Source of the DNA: Methylosinus sp. PW1
GTDB taxonomy: Bacteria > Pseudomonadota > Alphaproteobacteria > Rhizobiales > Beijerinckiaceae
DNA: 64,000 nt
NCBI RefSeq assembly: GCF_000745215.1
Contig: NZ_JQNK01000010.1
Location: forward strand, 95,564-159,563
Reading direction: 5' to 3'
Shown: in pieces, positions 50,373-59,718 of the stretch
Layout of the letters: each line of letters starts with the position of its first letter
Position numbering within the stretch: the stretch's first letter is position 1
The notes under the pieces: generated by a model
The model's database searches: none
The model's input: the letters and a program-made list of their open reading frames with translations, nothing else
What the model was told of the DNA's origin: nothing
Program-made: the position numbers and the translations under genes

Positions 50373-50786
50373 ATGTCGAGACAGGCGAATTCGACGATCG
50401 TCAGAATCGCGGCGGCCGTGGGCCTGTCCTGTGTCGCGCTCGCCGTCTCGGGCTGCAATTCCACCGAATCTTCCGCTCCGGCCGCGGCCGTCGTCGTCGC
50501 GCCCGAACCTCCCGCGCCGGGCGTCATCGGCGCCGCGATCGGCCGCGAGCTGGACTCCGCCGATCGCGTGACCGCCGTGGCCGCGCAACAGGAGGCGGTC
50601 GCCTCCGGCCAGCGCAAGAGCTGGCGTGGAACTCATGGCGCTTATGGCTTTATCGAGCCGGGGCCGGAAGCGGGTTTGGGCGGCTGCCGGGATTATACGC
50701 ATAAGATTTTCATCGACGGCCGGCCGCAGCAGGCCAAGGGCCAGGCTTGCAAGAAGCCGGACGGCGCTTGGCGCGTGACGAGCTGA
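50373..50786 (+). CDS. Putative outer-membrane lipoprotein, 17-kDa antigen-like C-terminus
   Basis: The 137-residue protein has a lipoprotein signal (TIVRIAAAVGLSCVALAVSG followed by the lipid-anchored Cys). After an Ala/Pro-rich spacer and GVIGAAIGRELDSADR comes SWRGTHGAYGFIEPGPEA and CRDYTHKIFIDGRPQQAKGQ, a pattern like the small domain of rickettsial 17-kDa surface antigens and SmpA-like relatives. The final ACKKPDGAWRVTS is typical. It follows the kinase gene by about 54 bases and may belong to the same operon. Function unknown; likely structural in the outer membrane. Confidence 0.75.
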   Translation: MSRQANSTIVRIAAAVGLSCVALAVSGCNSTESSAPAAAVVVAPEPPAPGVIGAAIGRELDSADRVTAVAAQQEAVASGQRKSWRGTHGAYGFIEPGPEAGLGGCRDYTHKIFIDGRPQQAKGQACKKPDGAWRVTS

Positions 50787-50791
50787 GCCGC

Positions 50792-51955
50792 TCAGGAATA
50801 GAAGGACGGCGTCGGATAGGCGTCGTTCAGCGCGAAATCGCCGATCTCCTTCAGCTTGTGATCGATGGGATCGTGCAGCGTATGCGTGCGGGCGTTGCGC
50901 CAGAAGCGATCGAGCCGCAAGCGCGCATGGGTGGCGCGCGCTCCCATGATCTCGAAAATGCGGGAGCCTATGTCGAGCGCGGCGCGCGCGCTCACGGTTT
51001 TGGCCGTGGCGATCTCTATCGCTATCGCGCCGCGCTGCTGCGGCGTGATGGCGTCGCCCTTCTCCCAGCCGGTCTGAAAAGCGCGCGCGGCGCGATCGAG
51101 CAAGGCCTCGGCGGCGGCGGCCTGCGTCCATAATTCGCCGGTCGTGTGGAGAATGAACGGATCGGCCCCGATGCGCGCGGCGCCCTCGCTCGGCAGTCCG
51201 CGCACATAGGCCTTGGCCTCGTCCAGCGCGCCGCGCGCGAGCCCGGCGAAAATTGCGCTGAGCAAAAGCTGCACGAGACAGGGCCGCAGCGCCGCGAAAG
51301 GGGAGCCCATTGGGCCGGGCGAGACCAGCAGCTCGTCCTCGCGCACTTCCACGCGCTCGAAGGAGACCGCGCCGCTGTCGGTCTGGCGCTGGCCCATATT
51401 GTCCCAATCATCGTGAATGCGGACGCCTGCGCGCTTCGTCGGAATGGCGGCGATCTTCAGCCTGTCCTGCTCGTCGAGGGCGGAGACGATCAGCATGTCG
51501 GAATCGCTCGCGCCGGAGCAGAAGGTCTTGGCGCCGTCGAGCCGCAAAACTCCGCCATCGCGGGAAAGGCGCAGGCGCGGGTCCTTGGGATTGACGGCGT
51601 TGCCCCAGAAGCAGCGCTCGCGCAGCGTCTTCTCCATCAGCGCGCGCGCTTGCGCGGGCGTGCCGAAGATTTGCGGCGTGACCACCATCAAATGGTGAAA
51701 GGCGAAGAGATGGGCGAGAGCGCTGTCGACCGCCGCCATTCGCCGCACGGCCTGCGTGATCTCGATCCAATCGGCGCCCGCGCCGCCGAGCGCGCGCGGA
51801 ATGGCGAGGCCGAGCAGGCCGCTCGCGCGAATGAGATCGCGCTCGTGTTTCGCCGTGCCGCCTTCCGCGTCTCGCCGCGCCGCCGTGGCGGCGAGCTCGG
51901 CGAGCAGCGGCTCGAGCGCAGGATCGCTTGGAAAGCTCGCTTCGAGCGCGGACAT
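50792..51955 (-). CDS. Acyl-CoA dehydrogenase-family flavin monooxygenase-like protein (SfnB/DszC-like)
   Basis: The 387-residue protein has the acyl-CoA dehydrogenase fold: an N-terminal helical part with ERDLIRASGLLGLAIPRALG, a middle domain with CFWGNAVNPKDPRLRLSRDG and GAKTFCSGASDSDMLIVSAL, and a C-terminal helical bundle with ARATHARLRLDRFWRNARTH then TLHDPIDHKLKEIG. The A-R-T-H-x-L-H-D-P pattern near the end is typical of the SfnB/DszC branch that uses reduced flavin to attack sulfones or similar compounds, not acyl-CoA. No sulfur genes are adjacent. The ATG at 51955 was chosen. A tRNA gene lies 40 bases upstream. Confidence 0.85.
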   Translation of the reverse strand: MSALEASFPSDPALEPLLAELAATAARRDAEGGTAKHERDLIRASGLLGLAIPRALGGAGADWIEITQAVRRMAAVDSALAHLFAFHHLMVVTPQIFGTPAQARALMEKTLRERCFWGNAVNPKDPRLRLSRDGGVLRLDGAKTFCSGASDSDMLIVSALDEQDRLKIAAIPTKRAGVRIHDDWDNMGQRQTDSGAVSFERVEVREDELLVSPGPMGSPFAALRPCLVQLLLSAIFAGLARGALDEAKAYVRGLPSEGAARIGADPFILHTTGELWTQAAAAEALLDRAARAFQTGWEKGDAITPQQRGAIAIEIATAKTVSARAALDIGSRIFEIMGARATHARLRLDRFWRNARTHTLHDPIDHKLKEIGDFALNDAYPTPSFYS

Positions 51956-51994
51956 GAGGAACAGCCTCCTCGGGGGATAGATAGCGGCGGCGCC

Positions 51995-52080
51995 TGGTGC
52001 GGACGGCGGGGATCGAACCCGCATGGGCATGGCCCGAGGGATTTTAAGTCCCTTGCGTCTACCGGTTCCGCCACGTCCGC
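51995..52080 (-). tRNA. tRNA-Leu(TAA)
   Basis: On the minus strand the 86-base sequence starts GCGGACG and ends CGTCCGC, then A and an encoded CCA. The acceptor stem pairs seven of seven. The anticodon loop is CTTAAAA between AGGGA and TCCCT, giving anticodon TAA; a long variable arm, as in leucine tRNAs, and a T arm (GCGGG-TTCGATC-CCCGC) are present. Confidence 0.95.
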
Positions 52081-52145
52081 GATTCGCGCAGTGATAGCGC
52101 AGCGCGCAGGCCGCGGCAAACGGAGACCTCAACCTCGGGTTAACC

Positions 52146-54149
52146 ATGAGGACGATAAGCCTTTGCGGTTCGCCCGGAAGCCGCCACGCGCGGCCGGGCC
52201 GCGAAGCGCCGGAGAGTCGATTGCTCAGCTCGACCGATCAAGCTTTCCGCCGCGACATCGCGCGGCCGTCTCGAATCGCTCTCGGCGCCATGGCGCCGCT
52301 CGCCGCTTGCGCGGCGATCTTCCTGCTGCTGCGGCCCTATTACGGGCTCGAGCATGATGCGGTGATCTATATGGGCCGCGGCCTCGCCGATCTCGATCCG
52401 CAGGGCGTCGGCCGCGACATCATGTTCCGCTACGACGGCCAATCGAAATTCAGCGTCTTCTCGCGGCTGGTCGATCTGCTCATTCCGGCTCTCGGCCTCG
52501 CCGCGGCGGCCAAAGCGCTCGCTTTGACGGGCTGCGCGCTCTGGTTCGCGGCGCTGGCGGCGCTCGCCTCGCGCCTCGCGCGAGGGGCGGCTCTCTTCGC
52601 GCTGCTGCTGCTCGCGGCCGCATTCGACAGCTCCTATGGCGGGTTCGGCGTCTTTCATTTCGCCGAGCCTTTCGCGACGCCGCGGCCTTTCGCAGAGGCT
52701 TTCGTTCTCGGCGCTCTCGCGGCGCTGCTCGCCGAGCGGCGATGGATCGCGATCGTCTTTCTGCTGGCGGCGGCGGCCTTTCACCCGATCATCGCCGCGC
52801 CGGGATTTCTGGTCGCGCTGCTCTATGAAGGAATGAGAGATCGGCGCATTCTCATCGCCGCGCTCGTCGCCGGGGCGGGGGCGCTGGTCGCGGCGCTCGC
52901 CGGGGCGCCGCTGCTCGAGCGGCTGACGACGCGCATCGATCCGCAATGGGCGGCGATCATCTCCCTCCGCAGCGATTATATTTTCCTCTCCGACTGGCCG
53001 GCGAGCACATGGATCGCAATGCTGCGGCAGGCGAGCACTCTGCTGCTCGCCGCGACCCTTTCGCCGCCTCCCGCGCGGCGTCTGCTCTTTTGCGTGATCG
53101 GCGCGGTCGGGCTCGGACTTTCGGCGAGCTTTCTGCTCGGCGATGTGCTGATGCGCGAGCTGGCGGCGCAGGCGCAGGCCTGGCGCGCGCTCTGGCTCGC
53201 CGCCGCTTTCGCGCCGCTGGCGCTCGGCCTCGCCGCGCCGGCGCTGTGGCGGGACGGCTTACAGGGCCGCATCGCGCTCACGCTTCTCGTGACGAGCTGG
53301 ATTTTGCGCGCGGCGCCGGAGAGCGCCTTTCTCGCGCTCGTCGCGGCGCTCGTCTGGTGGAGCCGGGCGCGCTGGCGCCATATTCCGCTCGGCTCGCTGG
53401 AGCGCGCGCTCTTCGCGCTCTGCGGCCTCTGCGCGGTCATCGTTTTCGGCGCGGCGCTGTGGTTCGCGCGGGAATATGTCCGCGTCGCGCCGAGCGAGGA
53501 TTCGGTTTTGTCCGCTGTTCTGCGCACGGGCGAACCATTGTATGTTCCTGCGCTCTTCGTTGGCCTCGCCATCGCGGTCGACATTTGGCGGCCGCGTCTA
53601 CGCCATGCTCTGTTCGTCGCAACCGTCGCCGCGCCCCTCGCCGCCTTCTGCTGGAGCCTCGATCCGTCTCCGCTCGGGCGGCCGCTCGATCGTCAGGCGG
53701 AACTCGAGGCGCTCATGGCGGAACATCCCGGCGAGGCGCTCTGGGTCAATGAGAAGCTCGCGCCCTGGGTCTGGCTCGGACGCGCCAATTGGGCGTCGCC
53801 GGTGCAAGGCTCCGGCATTGTCTTCGCGCGGGAGCTGGCGCTCGTCTGGCGAGAACGGACGGGTCTGTTGCGCGATCTCGGCTGGGTCGCGGACAGCGCG
53901 TTGAAGCCGCGAACCGGCGATGTGATCGATTTTCCACCGTTCACGCGCGGCGCGCTGGAGCGGCTTTGCGGGCGTTCGGACGCTCCGGCCTGGGTCATCG
54001 GCGCGACCAAAGCGCCGGAGGCTCCAGGCCTCGACGCACATTTCTGGCGCGGCCCACTCCGCTATTCGCCGCATGTGTTCCGGGAGGCGCCGGAATGGGT
54101 CCCGATCGAGCATTACGCCATTTTCGATTGCGCGGCCTATCGGCGATAG
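52146..54149 (+). CDS. Large polytopic membrane protein of unknown function
   Basis: The 667-residue protein has about ten hydrophobic helices between residues 48 and 510, for example PLAACAAIFLLL, LFALLLLAAAFDSS, IAIVFLLAAAAFHPIIAAPG and ALFALCGLCAVIVFGAALWF. A soluble C-terminal part of about 150 residues starts near PLGRPLDRQAELEALMAEHP and contains ALWVNEKLAPWVWLGRANWA. The early loop YYGLEHDAVIYMGRGLADLD has acidic residues in the place where GT-C type glycosyltransferases hold catalytic Asp, so a lipid-sugar or surface-glycan role is possible. The start could be later (ATG 52290), because the first 45 residues are not conserved-looking. It is divergent from the tRNA. Confidence 0.65.
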   Translation: MRTISLCGSPGSRHARPGREAPESRLLSSTDQAFRRDIARPSRIALGAMAPLAACAAIFLLLRPYYGLEHDAVIYMGRGLADLDPQGVGRDIMFRYDGQSKFSVFSRLVDLLIPALGLAAAAKALALTGCALWFAALAALASRLARGAALFALLLLAAAFDSSYGGFGVFHFAEPFATPRPFAEAFVLGALAALLAERRWIAIVFLLAAAAFHPIIAAPGFLVALLYEGMRDRRILIAALVAGAGALVAALAGAPLLERLTTRIDPQWAAIISLRSDYIFLSDWPASTWIAMLRQASTLLLAATLSPPPARRLLFCVIGAVGLGLSASFLLGDVLMRELAAQAQAWRALWLAAAFAPLALGLAAPALWRDGLQGRIALTLLVTSWILRAAPESAFLALVAALVWWSRARWRHIPLGSLERALFALCGLCAVIVFGAALWFAREYVRVAPSEDSVLSAVLRTGEPLYVPALFVGLAIAVDIWRPRLRHALFVATVAAPLAAFCWSLDPSPLGRPLDRQAELEALMAEHPGEALWVNEKLAPWVWLGRANWASPVQGSGIVFARELALVWRERTGLLRDLGWVADSALKPRTGDVIDFPPFTRGALERLCGRSDAPAWVIGATKAPEAPGLDAHFWRGPLRYSPHVFREAPEWVPIEHYAIFDCAAYRR

Positions 54150-54156
54150 GCGCCCG

Positions 54157-54642
54157 TCAGGACGATCCGCGCGCGATCGGCGCCTGGAAGCTGAGGCCCG
54201 TGTCCCAGGGGAAAAAAATCCAAGTGTCCTGCGAGACCTCGGTGACGAAAGTGTCGACCAGCGGCCGGCCTTGCGGCTTGGCGTAGACGGTGGCGAAATG
54301 CGCCTTGGGCAGCAGGGCGCGCACGACCTTCGCCGTCGCGCCCGTGTCGACGAGATCGTCGACGATCAGCACCTCCTCGCTCGGCAGGGTGAGAATCGTC
54401 TCGGAGAGCGGCTTCAGCACGCGGACCTCGCCGCGCTGGGTCTCCTCCTGATAGCTGGCGACGCCGATCGTATCGATGACCCGAATGCCGAGCTCGCGCG
54501 CGACGACCCCGGCCGGCACCAGCCCGCCGCGCGTCACCGCGACAATGGCGGAGAAGCCGCCCACCGCCGAAAGCCGCCAGGCGAGCGCGCGCGCGTCGCG
54601 GTGGAACGCGTCCCAGGAAACCGGAAAGGCCTTGTCTTCCAT
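54157..54642 (-). CDS. gpt: Xanthine (guanine) phosphoribosyltransferase
   Basis: The 161-residue enzyme transfers phosphoribose from PRPP to xanthine or guanine for purine salvage. It has [20 protein letters not shown] (first loop), the PRPP signature [20 protein letters not shown] and a C-terminal [20 protein letters not shown] then TWIFFPWD, the base-binding segment typical of bacterial Gpt. Length agrees with E. coli Gpt (152). It converges on the membrane-protein gene with seven bases between stops and is preceded by the CinA-like gene on the same strand. Confidence 0.92.
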   Translation of the reverse strand: MEDKAFPVSWDAFHRDARALAWRLSAVGGFSAIVAVTRGGLVPAGVVARELGIRVIDTIGVASYQEETQRGEVRVLKPLSETILTLPSEEVLIVDDLVDTGATAKVVRALLPKAHFATVYAKPQGRPLVDTFVTEVSQDTWIFFPWDTGLSFQAPIARGSS

Positions 54643-54663
54643 TGTCGTGATCTCCCCCTTGCC

Positions 54664-55416
54664 TCAGAGCGGCGTTCCATTGGCGGTGAGCTCGACGATC
54701 AGCTTGCGCACCTTCTGCGTCGCCGCCTCCAGCACGGCGCCGTCGCGGCTCCGCAGCACGATCTGATTGCGCACGCCGGCGCTGGAGAAGGAGGGGTAGG
54801 AGCCGACCGTCACTCGCTCATGCTCCTTGGCGATGCGCTCGAGATCGGCCGCGTAGCGTCCTTCTGGAATATTATGGGCGTCGACGGTCGCGACCTGCAC
54901 CTTCACGCCTTTGACGATGCGCCCCGCGGCGGCGTCCAGCATGGCCTGCATGATGATCGGCACGCCGGCCATGACGATGACATTGCCGATCATGAAGCCC
55001 GGCGCCTTGGAAATGGCGTTCTCGATGAGATCGGCGCCCTGCGGAATGCGGGCCATGCGCCGGCGGGCGGGATTGAGATCCTGCGGGGCGATGCGCTCCA
55101 GCAGCATGGCGATGGCGCGCTCATCCTCGCCGATCGGCACGCCGAAGGCCTTGGCCACGGCGTCGGCCGTGATGTCGTCATGGGTGGGGCCGATGCCGCC
55201 CGTGGTGAAGACATAGCCATAGCGAGAGCGAAGCGCGTTCAGCGCGGCGACGATCTCCTCCTCAATATCAGGCACGACGCGCACCTCGCGCAGATCCACG
55301 CCCAATTCGCCGAGATATTTGGCGATATAATTGGTGTTGAGGTCCTGCGTGCGGCCGGAGAGGATCTCGTCTCCGATCACGAGCACGGCGGCCGTAACGA
55401 TCTCTTCGCGCTCCAT
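54664..55416 (-). CDS. Molybdopterin-binding/CinA N-terminal-type protein
   Basis: The 250-residue protein has the MoCF-biosynthesis fold: TAAVLVIGDEILSGRTQDLN then TNYIAKYLGELGVDLREVRV, and FTTGGIGPTHDDITADAVAK with the G-G-x-G-P-T-H-D-D motif. The second half (AGVPIIMQAMLDAAAGRIVK and NIPEGRYAADLERIAKEHER) is as in the short CinA-like proteins of Alphaproteobacteria, which lack the C-terminal nicotinamide-nucleotide amidase domain. Its role may be in pyrophosphate hydrolysis of damaged nucleotides, as in CinA. It precedes gpt by 21 bases. Confidence 0.88.
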   Translation of the reverse strand: MEREEIVTAAVLVIGDEILSGRTQDLNTNYIAKYLGELGVDLREVRVVPDIEEEIVAALNALRSRYGYVFTTGGIGPTHDDITADAVAKAFGVPIGEDERAIAMLLERIAPQDLNPARRRMARIPQGADLIENAISKAPGFMIGNVIVMAGVPIIMQAMLDAAAGRIVKGVKVQVATVDAHNIPEGRYAADLERIAKEHERVTVGSYPSFSSAGVRNQIVLRSRDGAVLEAATQKVRKLIVELTANGTPL

Positions 55417-55574
55417 CGGGGCCGCTCCTCGGTCAGTCTCGCCCGAACTCTATGCCACCGCCGCGGCCGAGGCCAGCCTCGGAGCCGCCCGCTGCGTCGA
55501 TGCGTATCTTGCTTTGCGCCGTCAATTTCTTAATTTATAAGCTGAAGCCGGCGAGGACCAACAGAGAGCGCAGC

Positions 55575-56441
55575 ATGACATTCGTCGAGTCCCATCTCGC
55601 GGGCTCGGGCCGCAAGAGCGGCCAGATCAAGCTTCACGGCCCCGAGGATTTCGAGGGCATGCGTCTCGCTGGCCGCGTGACGGCCGAGGCGCTGGACATG
55701 CTCGTCCCGCATGTGAAGCCCGGCGTCACCACCAAGGAGCTGGACGATCTCGTCTTCGACTTCGCGATAGCCAACGGCGCCTATCCGGCTCCGCTCGATT
55801 ATCGTGGCTATCGCAAATCCATCTGCACCTCGATCAACCATGTGGTCTGCCACGGCATTCCAGACGACAAGCCCCTGCGTGACGGCGATATCGTCAATGT
55901 CGACGTGACCTTCATCATCGACGGCTGGCACGGCGACGCCAGCCGCATGTTCGCCGTGGGCGAGGTTCCGCGCCGCGCCCAGCGCCTCATCGACGTGACC
56001 TATGAGAGCCTGATGCGCGGCATATCCGTGGTGAAGCCGGGCGCCACCACCGGCGACATAGGCGCGGCGATCCAGCGTTTCGCCGAGGCCGAGCGCTGCT
56101 CCGTGGTGCGCGATTTCTGCGGCCATGGGCTCGGCCGGCTGTTCCACGACGAGCCGAATATTCTGCATTACGGCGTCGCCGGGCAGGGCGTGGAGCTCCG
56201 GCCCGGCATGTTCTTCACCATTGAGCCGATGATCAATCTCGGCCGGCCGCAGGTGAAGATCCTCGGCGACGGCTGGACCGCCGTCACCCGCGACCGCTCG
56301 CTCTCGGCCCAGTTCGAGCATTCGCTCGGCGTGACCGAGACGGGGGTGGAAATCTTCACCGCCTCGCCCGCCGGGCTCGACAATCCCAATGGCGCCTCGT
56401 CCAATGGAGCCTCGCCGGACGCGGCCGCCGGCGCCGAATGA
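55575..56441 (+). CDS. map: Methionine aminopeptidase, type I
   Basis: The 288-residue enzyme removes the initiator Met from new proteins. All metal ligands are visible: two Asp in [20 protein letters not shown], His in [20 protein letters not shown], Glu in [12 protein letters not shown] and Glu in [12 protein letters not shown]; the substrate His is in [12 protein letters not shown]. The N-terminal extension of about 25 residues and the Ala/Asn-rich C-terminal tail ([19 protein letters not shown]) are typical of rhizobial proteins. The stop overlaps the radC start (ATGA). Confidence 0.96.
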   Translation: MTFVESHLAGSGRKSGQIKLHGPEDFEGMRLAGRVTAEALDMLVPHVKPGVTTKELDDLVFDFAIANGAYPAPLDYRGYRKSICTSINHVVCHGIPDDKPLRDGDIVNVDVTFIIDGWHGDASRMFAVGEVPRRAQRLIDVTYESLMRGISVVKPGATTGDIGAAIQRFAEAERCSVVRDFCGHGLGRLFHDEPNILHYGVAGQGVELRPGMFFTIEPMINLGRPQVKILGDGWTAVTRDRSLSAQFEHSLGVTETGVEIFTASPAGLDNPNGASSNGASPDAAAGAE

Positions 56442-57040
56442 GCGAGACGCGCGTCCCTCGGCGCCGACCGGCCGGCGACAAGCCCGCCGACGGTCTGCGC
56501 GAGGAGGCGCCGCATTTTCATGGCCATAGGCAGAGGCTGCGCGACCGTTTCCTGGAGGCGGGCGAGGCCGCGCTCGCCGATTACGAGCTTTTGGAGCTGG
56601 TGCTCTACCGCGCTATTCCGCGGCGCGACGTCAAGCCTCTGGCCAAGGCGCTGATCGCGCGATTCGGTTCTTTCTCCGAGGTGGCGGCGGCGCGGCCGGA
56701 GCGGCTGCGCGAGATCGACGGGCTCGGCGAGGGGGCGATCTGCGAGATCAAGCTGATGGAGGCGACGGCCCGGCGCCTCGCGCGCAGCAATTTGCAGAAG
56801 CGGACCGTGCTCGGCTCCTTCATCGATGTGATCGACTATTGCCGCACCGCCATGGCCTATGCCGAGCGAGAGGAGTTCCGCATTCTCTTCCTCGATAAGC
56901 GCAACGCCTTGATCGCCGATGAGGTTCAGGGCGTCGGCACGGTGGATCACACGCCCGTCTATCCGCGCGAGGTGGTGCGGCGGGCGCTGGAACTGGGCTC
57001 TTCCGCACTGATATTGGTGCACAACCACCCCACTCACTGA
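56438..57040 (+). CDS. radC: RadC-family (JAB/MPN) protein, C-terminally truncated by element insertion
   Basis: The 200-residue reading frame has the helix-hairpin-helix lead ([20 protein letters not shown] and [20 protein letters not shown]) and most of the JAB domain ([20 protein letters not shown], then [20 protein letters not shown]). It reaches the metal motif as [10 protein letters not shown] and stops. In intact RadC the motif continues H-N-H-P-S-G-x-P-x-P-S-x-x-D, with about 40 more residues including the second metal ligand. The gene has therefore lost its end at the place where the integrase-bearing element begins. It is coupled to map. Confidence 0.93.
   Translation: MSETRVPRRRPAGDKPADGLREEAPHFHGHRQRLRDRFLEAGEAALADYELLELVLYRAIPRRDVKPLAKALIARFGSFSEVAAARPERLREIDGLGEGAICEIKLMEATARRLARSNLQKRTVLGSFIDVIDYCRTAMAYAEREEFRILFLDKRNALIADEVQGVGTVDHTPVYPREVVRRALELGSSALILVHNHPTH
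57018..57040 (+). other. Probable attachment site (attL) inside radC
   Basis: The radC reading frame leaves the family pattern just after the bases coding VHNHP (57018-57032, GTGCACAACCACCCC). Downstream sequence is unrelated and leads to a tyrosine integrase gene at 57231, as is usual when an element integrates within a gene. The matching right end should carry a copy of this core and the missing 3' end of radC, beyond base 64000. The 190 bases between stop and integrase also contain two copies of GGGGGCGGTT (57114-57123 and 57135-57144). Confidence 0.6.
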
Positions 57041-57230
57041 TTTCGATCACGCAGGATCACGCTCAATACCGTTGTAACACTAAAGAAATTGGCGTTTTTG
57101 AGCATTGCGTAGTGGGGGCGGTTCTGGCAAATTGGGGGCGGTTGAAGGGATAGAAAACGGCTTTCCGCCCCCAGCAAACGATCCCCGTTTCTCCTCGACC
57201 GATCCCAGTTGCGGACAAGGAGGAAACGCT

Positions 57231-58472
57231 ATGCCAGCCCTGACCGACACCGCGATCCGACATGCGCTGAAGCGTGTCGAGATCAGCCGCAAGCAGGAGA
57301 ACCTCGCCGATGGCGAGGGGCGCGGCACCGGCCGGCTCGTCCTCGTTCTCAAGCCGATGCCGAAGCGCGTCACGGCCGACTGGATGGCGCAGCAATGGCG
57401 TGACGGCAAACGCACCAAGAAGAAGATCGGCGCCTACCCTTCGACGTCGCTCGCGCGGGCTCGTGAGGTTTTCAAGCGCGACTATGCCGACGTCATCCAG
57501 AAGGGCCGGAGCATCAAGATCGCATCCGACACCCGCCCCGGCACTGTCGCTGACCTCTTCGAGGGATACGTCGCGTCACTCAAGGCCGCCGATAAGCCCT
57601 CCTGGAAGGAAACGGAAAAGGGTCTCAACAAGATCGCAGACACCCTTGGGCGCAACCGCCTCGCCCGCGAGATCGAGGCCGAGGAAGTCGTCGAACTGAT
57701 CCGCCCGATCTATGAGCGCGGCGCCAAGTCGATGGCCGACCATGTGCGCTCCTACCTCCATGCGGCCTTTGGCTGGGGCATGAAGTCGGACAACGACTAT
57801 CGGCAGCAATCGGCTCGCCGCTTTCGCATCCCCTTCAATCCGGCCACAGGCATTCCGACCGAACCGAAGGTCAAGGGCACCCGCTGGCTCGACGAGGACG
57901 AGTTCGTGCGCCTCTATCGTTGGCTGGAATGCCCCGATACGCCGGTTCATCCGCCCTATACCCGTGCCGTCAGGATCATCATGCTGACCGGCCAGCGCGT
58001 CCAGGAGATCGCCAGCCTTCACATTGATCAGTGGGACGCTAAGGAAAAGATCATCGACTGGTCGAAGACCAAGAACGATCAGCCCCATGCCGTTCCGGTG
58101 CCCGGGCTGGCCGCAGAGCTACTCGCGTCCATCAACGTCAACGAATACGGCTGGTTCTTCCCATCTGCGACAGACCCGTCCAAGCCTGTCAGCCATGGCA
58201 CGCTTTACTCGTTCATGTGGCGCCAGCGGGACCGCGGCGTGATTCCCTATGTAACGAACCGCGACCTGCGCCGGACCTTCAAGACGCTGGCCGGCAAGGC
58301 GGGGGTCTCGAAGGAAATCCGCGACCGCCTCCAGAACCACGCTTTGCAGGACGTCAGCTCCAAGCACTATGACCGCTGGCACTACATGGTGGAAAAGCGC
58401 GCCGGCATGGCGAAATGGGACAAGTTCGTCCGCTCCATGCTCGCGAAGAAGCGCCTGAAGGCGGCCGCATGA
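57231..58472 (+). CDS. Tyrosine-type site-specific integrase (P4-like)
   Basis: The 413-residue recombinase has an N-terminal arm-binding part (WMAQQWRDGKRTKKKIGAYP and STSLARAREVF, as in DUF4102/P4 integrases), a core-binding domain (about 105-190) and a catalytic domain. Catalytic Arg is in MLTGQRVQEIASLHIDQWD and a Lys in WSKTKNDQPHAVPVPG. The second Arg is in NRDLRRTFKTLAG, where the usual His before D-L-R-R-T is replaced by Arg. A later His is in LQNHALQDVSSKHYDRW with the nucleophilic Tyr. A strong ribosome site (AAGGAGG) precedes ATG 57231. It probably inserted the element into radC. Confidence 0.93.
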   Translation: MPALTDTAIRHALKRVEISRKQENLADGEGRGTGRLVLVLKPMPKRVTADWMAQQWRDGKRTKKKIGAYPSTSLARAREVFKRDYADVIQKGRSIKIASDTRPGTVADLFEGYVASLKAADKPSWKETEKGLNKIADTLGRNRLAREIEAEEVVELIRPIYERGAKSMADHVRSYLHAAFGWGMKSDNDYRQQSARRFRIPFNPATGIPTEPKVKGTRWLDEDEFVRLYRWLECPDTPVHPPYTRAVRIIMLTGQRVQEIASLHIDQWDAKEKIIDWSKTKNDQPHAVPVPGLAAELLASINVNEYGWFFPSATDPSKPVSHGTLYSFMWRQRDRGVIPYVTNRDLRRTFKTLAGKAGVSKEIRDRLQNHALQDVSSKHYDRWHYMVEKRAGMAKWDKFVRSMLAKKRLKAAA

Positions 58473-58521
58473 CATCCCGTCTGTCCGGCGAGAGGGCGAA
58501 AAAACAAAGGATGAGCAGCCC

Positions 58522-59412
58522 ATGACTGGAGAGGTTCGGCAAGACGAAATGGTCCAGCAGGCGATCCGAAACCTGTTCCTCGGTTCCGTACCGGAACGGG
58601 ACGATGAGCTTTCGTCGCTCTGGGGGCACCTCGACCTGGTGTTCCGGTTCCTTCCCGATGACCACGAAGATGGCCGGCTCATCATGGATGCCGGCAGCTA
58701 TCGCTATATCCGGTTCAATCACCGCGTCGTGCGATCCTTCTGGATCGGGGCTTTCGCCGCATGGGAAGGCTCCAGGGCCGTCGCGGAGAGCAAGGACTTC
58801 CCTGCGGTCGACCTGACGCGGTTTCAGGAACTGGTCGCGGCATTCGAGACGGCCGTTCAGAACGATCAGTCGGACGAGGCACCTTTGCCAACAGGCGTTC
58901 CCGAGCCGGGGACGTTGCCGGACAAGGACAGAGATCCTCAAGGCCGGGCGGCCTCGGAACTGTCCATTATCGCGGTGGCCTGGGCCTTGCTACATGAGGT
59001 CAGACACATCCGGCACCAGCGGGAAGGCACGAGTGCGAGTGTCCATGGCGACACAAGGGAGGCGCGGCAACACGAGGAATTTTCCTGTGATGAATTTGCG
59101 ACCCGGTTCATTCTGGAGCATGCGCAGCGCTATTCTGATGAAAGCGGCTACGATCCTGTCCTTGTCCGTCGCAAGCGGGAGATGTCGATCTATTTCGCCC
59201 TGTTCGCGCTGACCCTGCTTGCAAAGGACAGTTGGGCGGCATCCGATACGCACCCCTCGGTTCAGGATCGTATCGACGCGGTATGCGGCTTGATGGGGAA
59301 TGATCGGGATGAATTGGCCGAGGCAATTGCCCACACGGCCTTTGCAACACTGCGGACGTTATGGCCGTCGGCGCCGATGATCGTGGCGGGCGAACGCTCA
59401 TGCGTATCGTAA
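58522..59412 (+). CDS. Metallopeptidase-like protein, phage-exclusion Lit (peptidase U49) type
   Basis: The 296-residue protein has a zinc peptidase signature, H-E-x-x-H, in WALLHEVRHIRHQREGTSAS, followed about 30 residues later by HEEFSCDEFATRFILEH, where an Asp or Glu may be the third ligand. The layout, an all-helical protein with HExxH in the middle and a later D-x-x-A pattern, resembles the peptidase U49/Lit family. E. coli Lit cleaves EF-Tu during T4 infection and so blocks phage. It is encoded 50 bases after the integrase as cargo of the element, which fits a defence role. The family call is from pattern memory; an unrelated Zn peptidase is possible. Confidence 0.6.
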   Translation: MTGEVRQDEMVQQAIRNLFLGSVPERDDELSSLWGHLDLVFRFLPDDHEDGRLIMDAGSYRYIRFNHRVVRSFWIGAFAAWEGSRAVAESKDFPAVDLTRFQELVAAFETAVQNDQSDEAPLPTGVPEPGTLPDKDRDPQGRAASELSIIAVAWALLHEVRHIRHQREGTSASVHGDTREARQHEEFSCDEFATRFILEHAQRYSDESGYDPVLVRRKREMSIYFALFALTLLAKDSWAASDTHPSVQDRIDAVCGLMGNDRDELAEAIAHTAFATLRTLWPSAPMIVAGERSCVS

Positions 59413-59566
59413 TCGGCCTGACGCTGCTGGCAGCGCTGACCACGGCGACCGCAGCCAAGGCCGACCCCTGCAAGGCCATTCCCGACCGCGGCCCGATGCC
59501 GTCCTATCTCCACCGGGGCGCGCACTTCTCCGGTCCCGTGGTCTATGTCGGCGACGGCGACTCCCT
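59400..59566 (+). pseudogene. Truncated exported thermonuclease-like gene, cut by IS21 element
   Basis: From ATG 59400 (overlapping the previous gene by 13 bases) the frame encodes a signal peptide (MRIVIGLTLLAALTTATAAK) and a short mature part, PCKAIPDRGPMPSYLHRG then HFSGPVVYVGDGDSL. The phrase V-Y-V-G-D-G-D-S-L is the first active-site strand of staphylococcal-type thermonucleases. At 59567 the IS end begins and the protein loses its remaining 100 or so residues. I infer a formerly complete nuclease gene. Confidence 0.65.
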
Positions 59567-59718
59567 TGTCAATCGGCATCGAAAATTGACCCCCGATCGG
59601 CGTTCAAAATTGACCCCCTTTTGGCGTAGGGCGGAACGCGAGCGCTCGCCCCGGCGGAGCTGGCGGGGTTGCGCAGCCGGGGCGAGTGCGTTTCGGTTCG
59701 CGATGTGATCGGGAAGCG

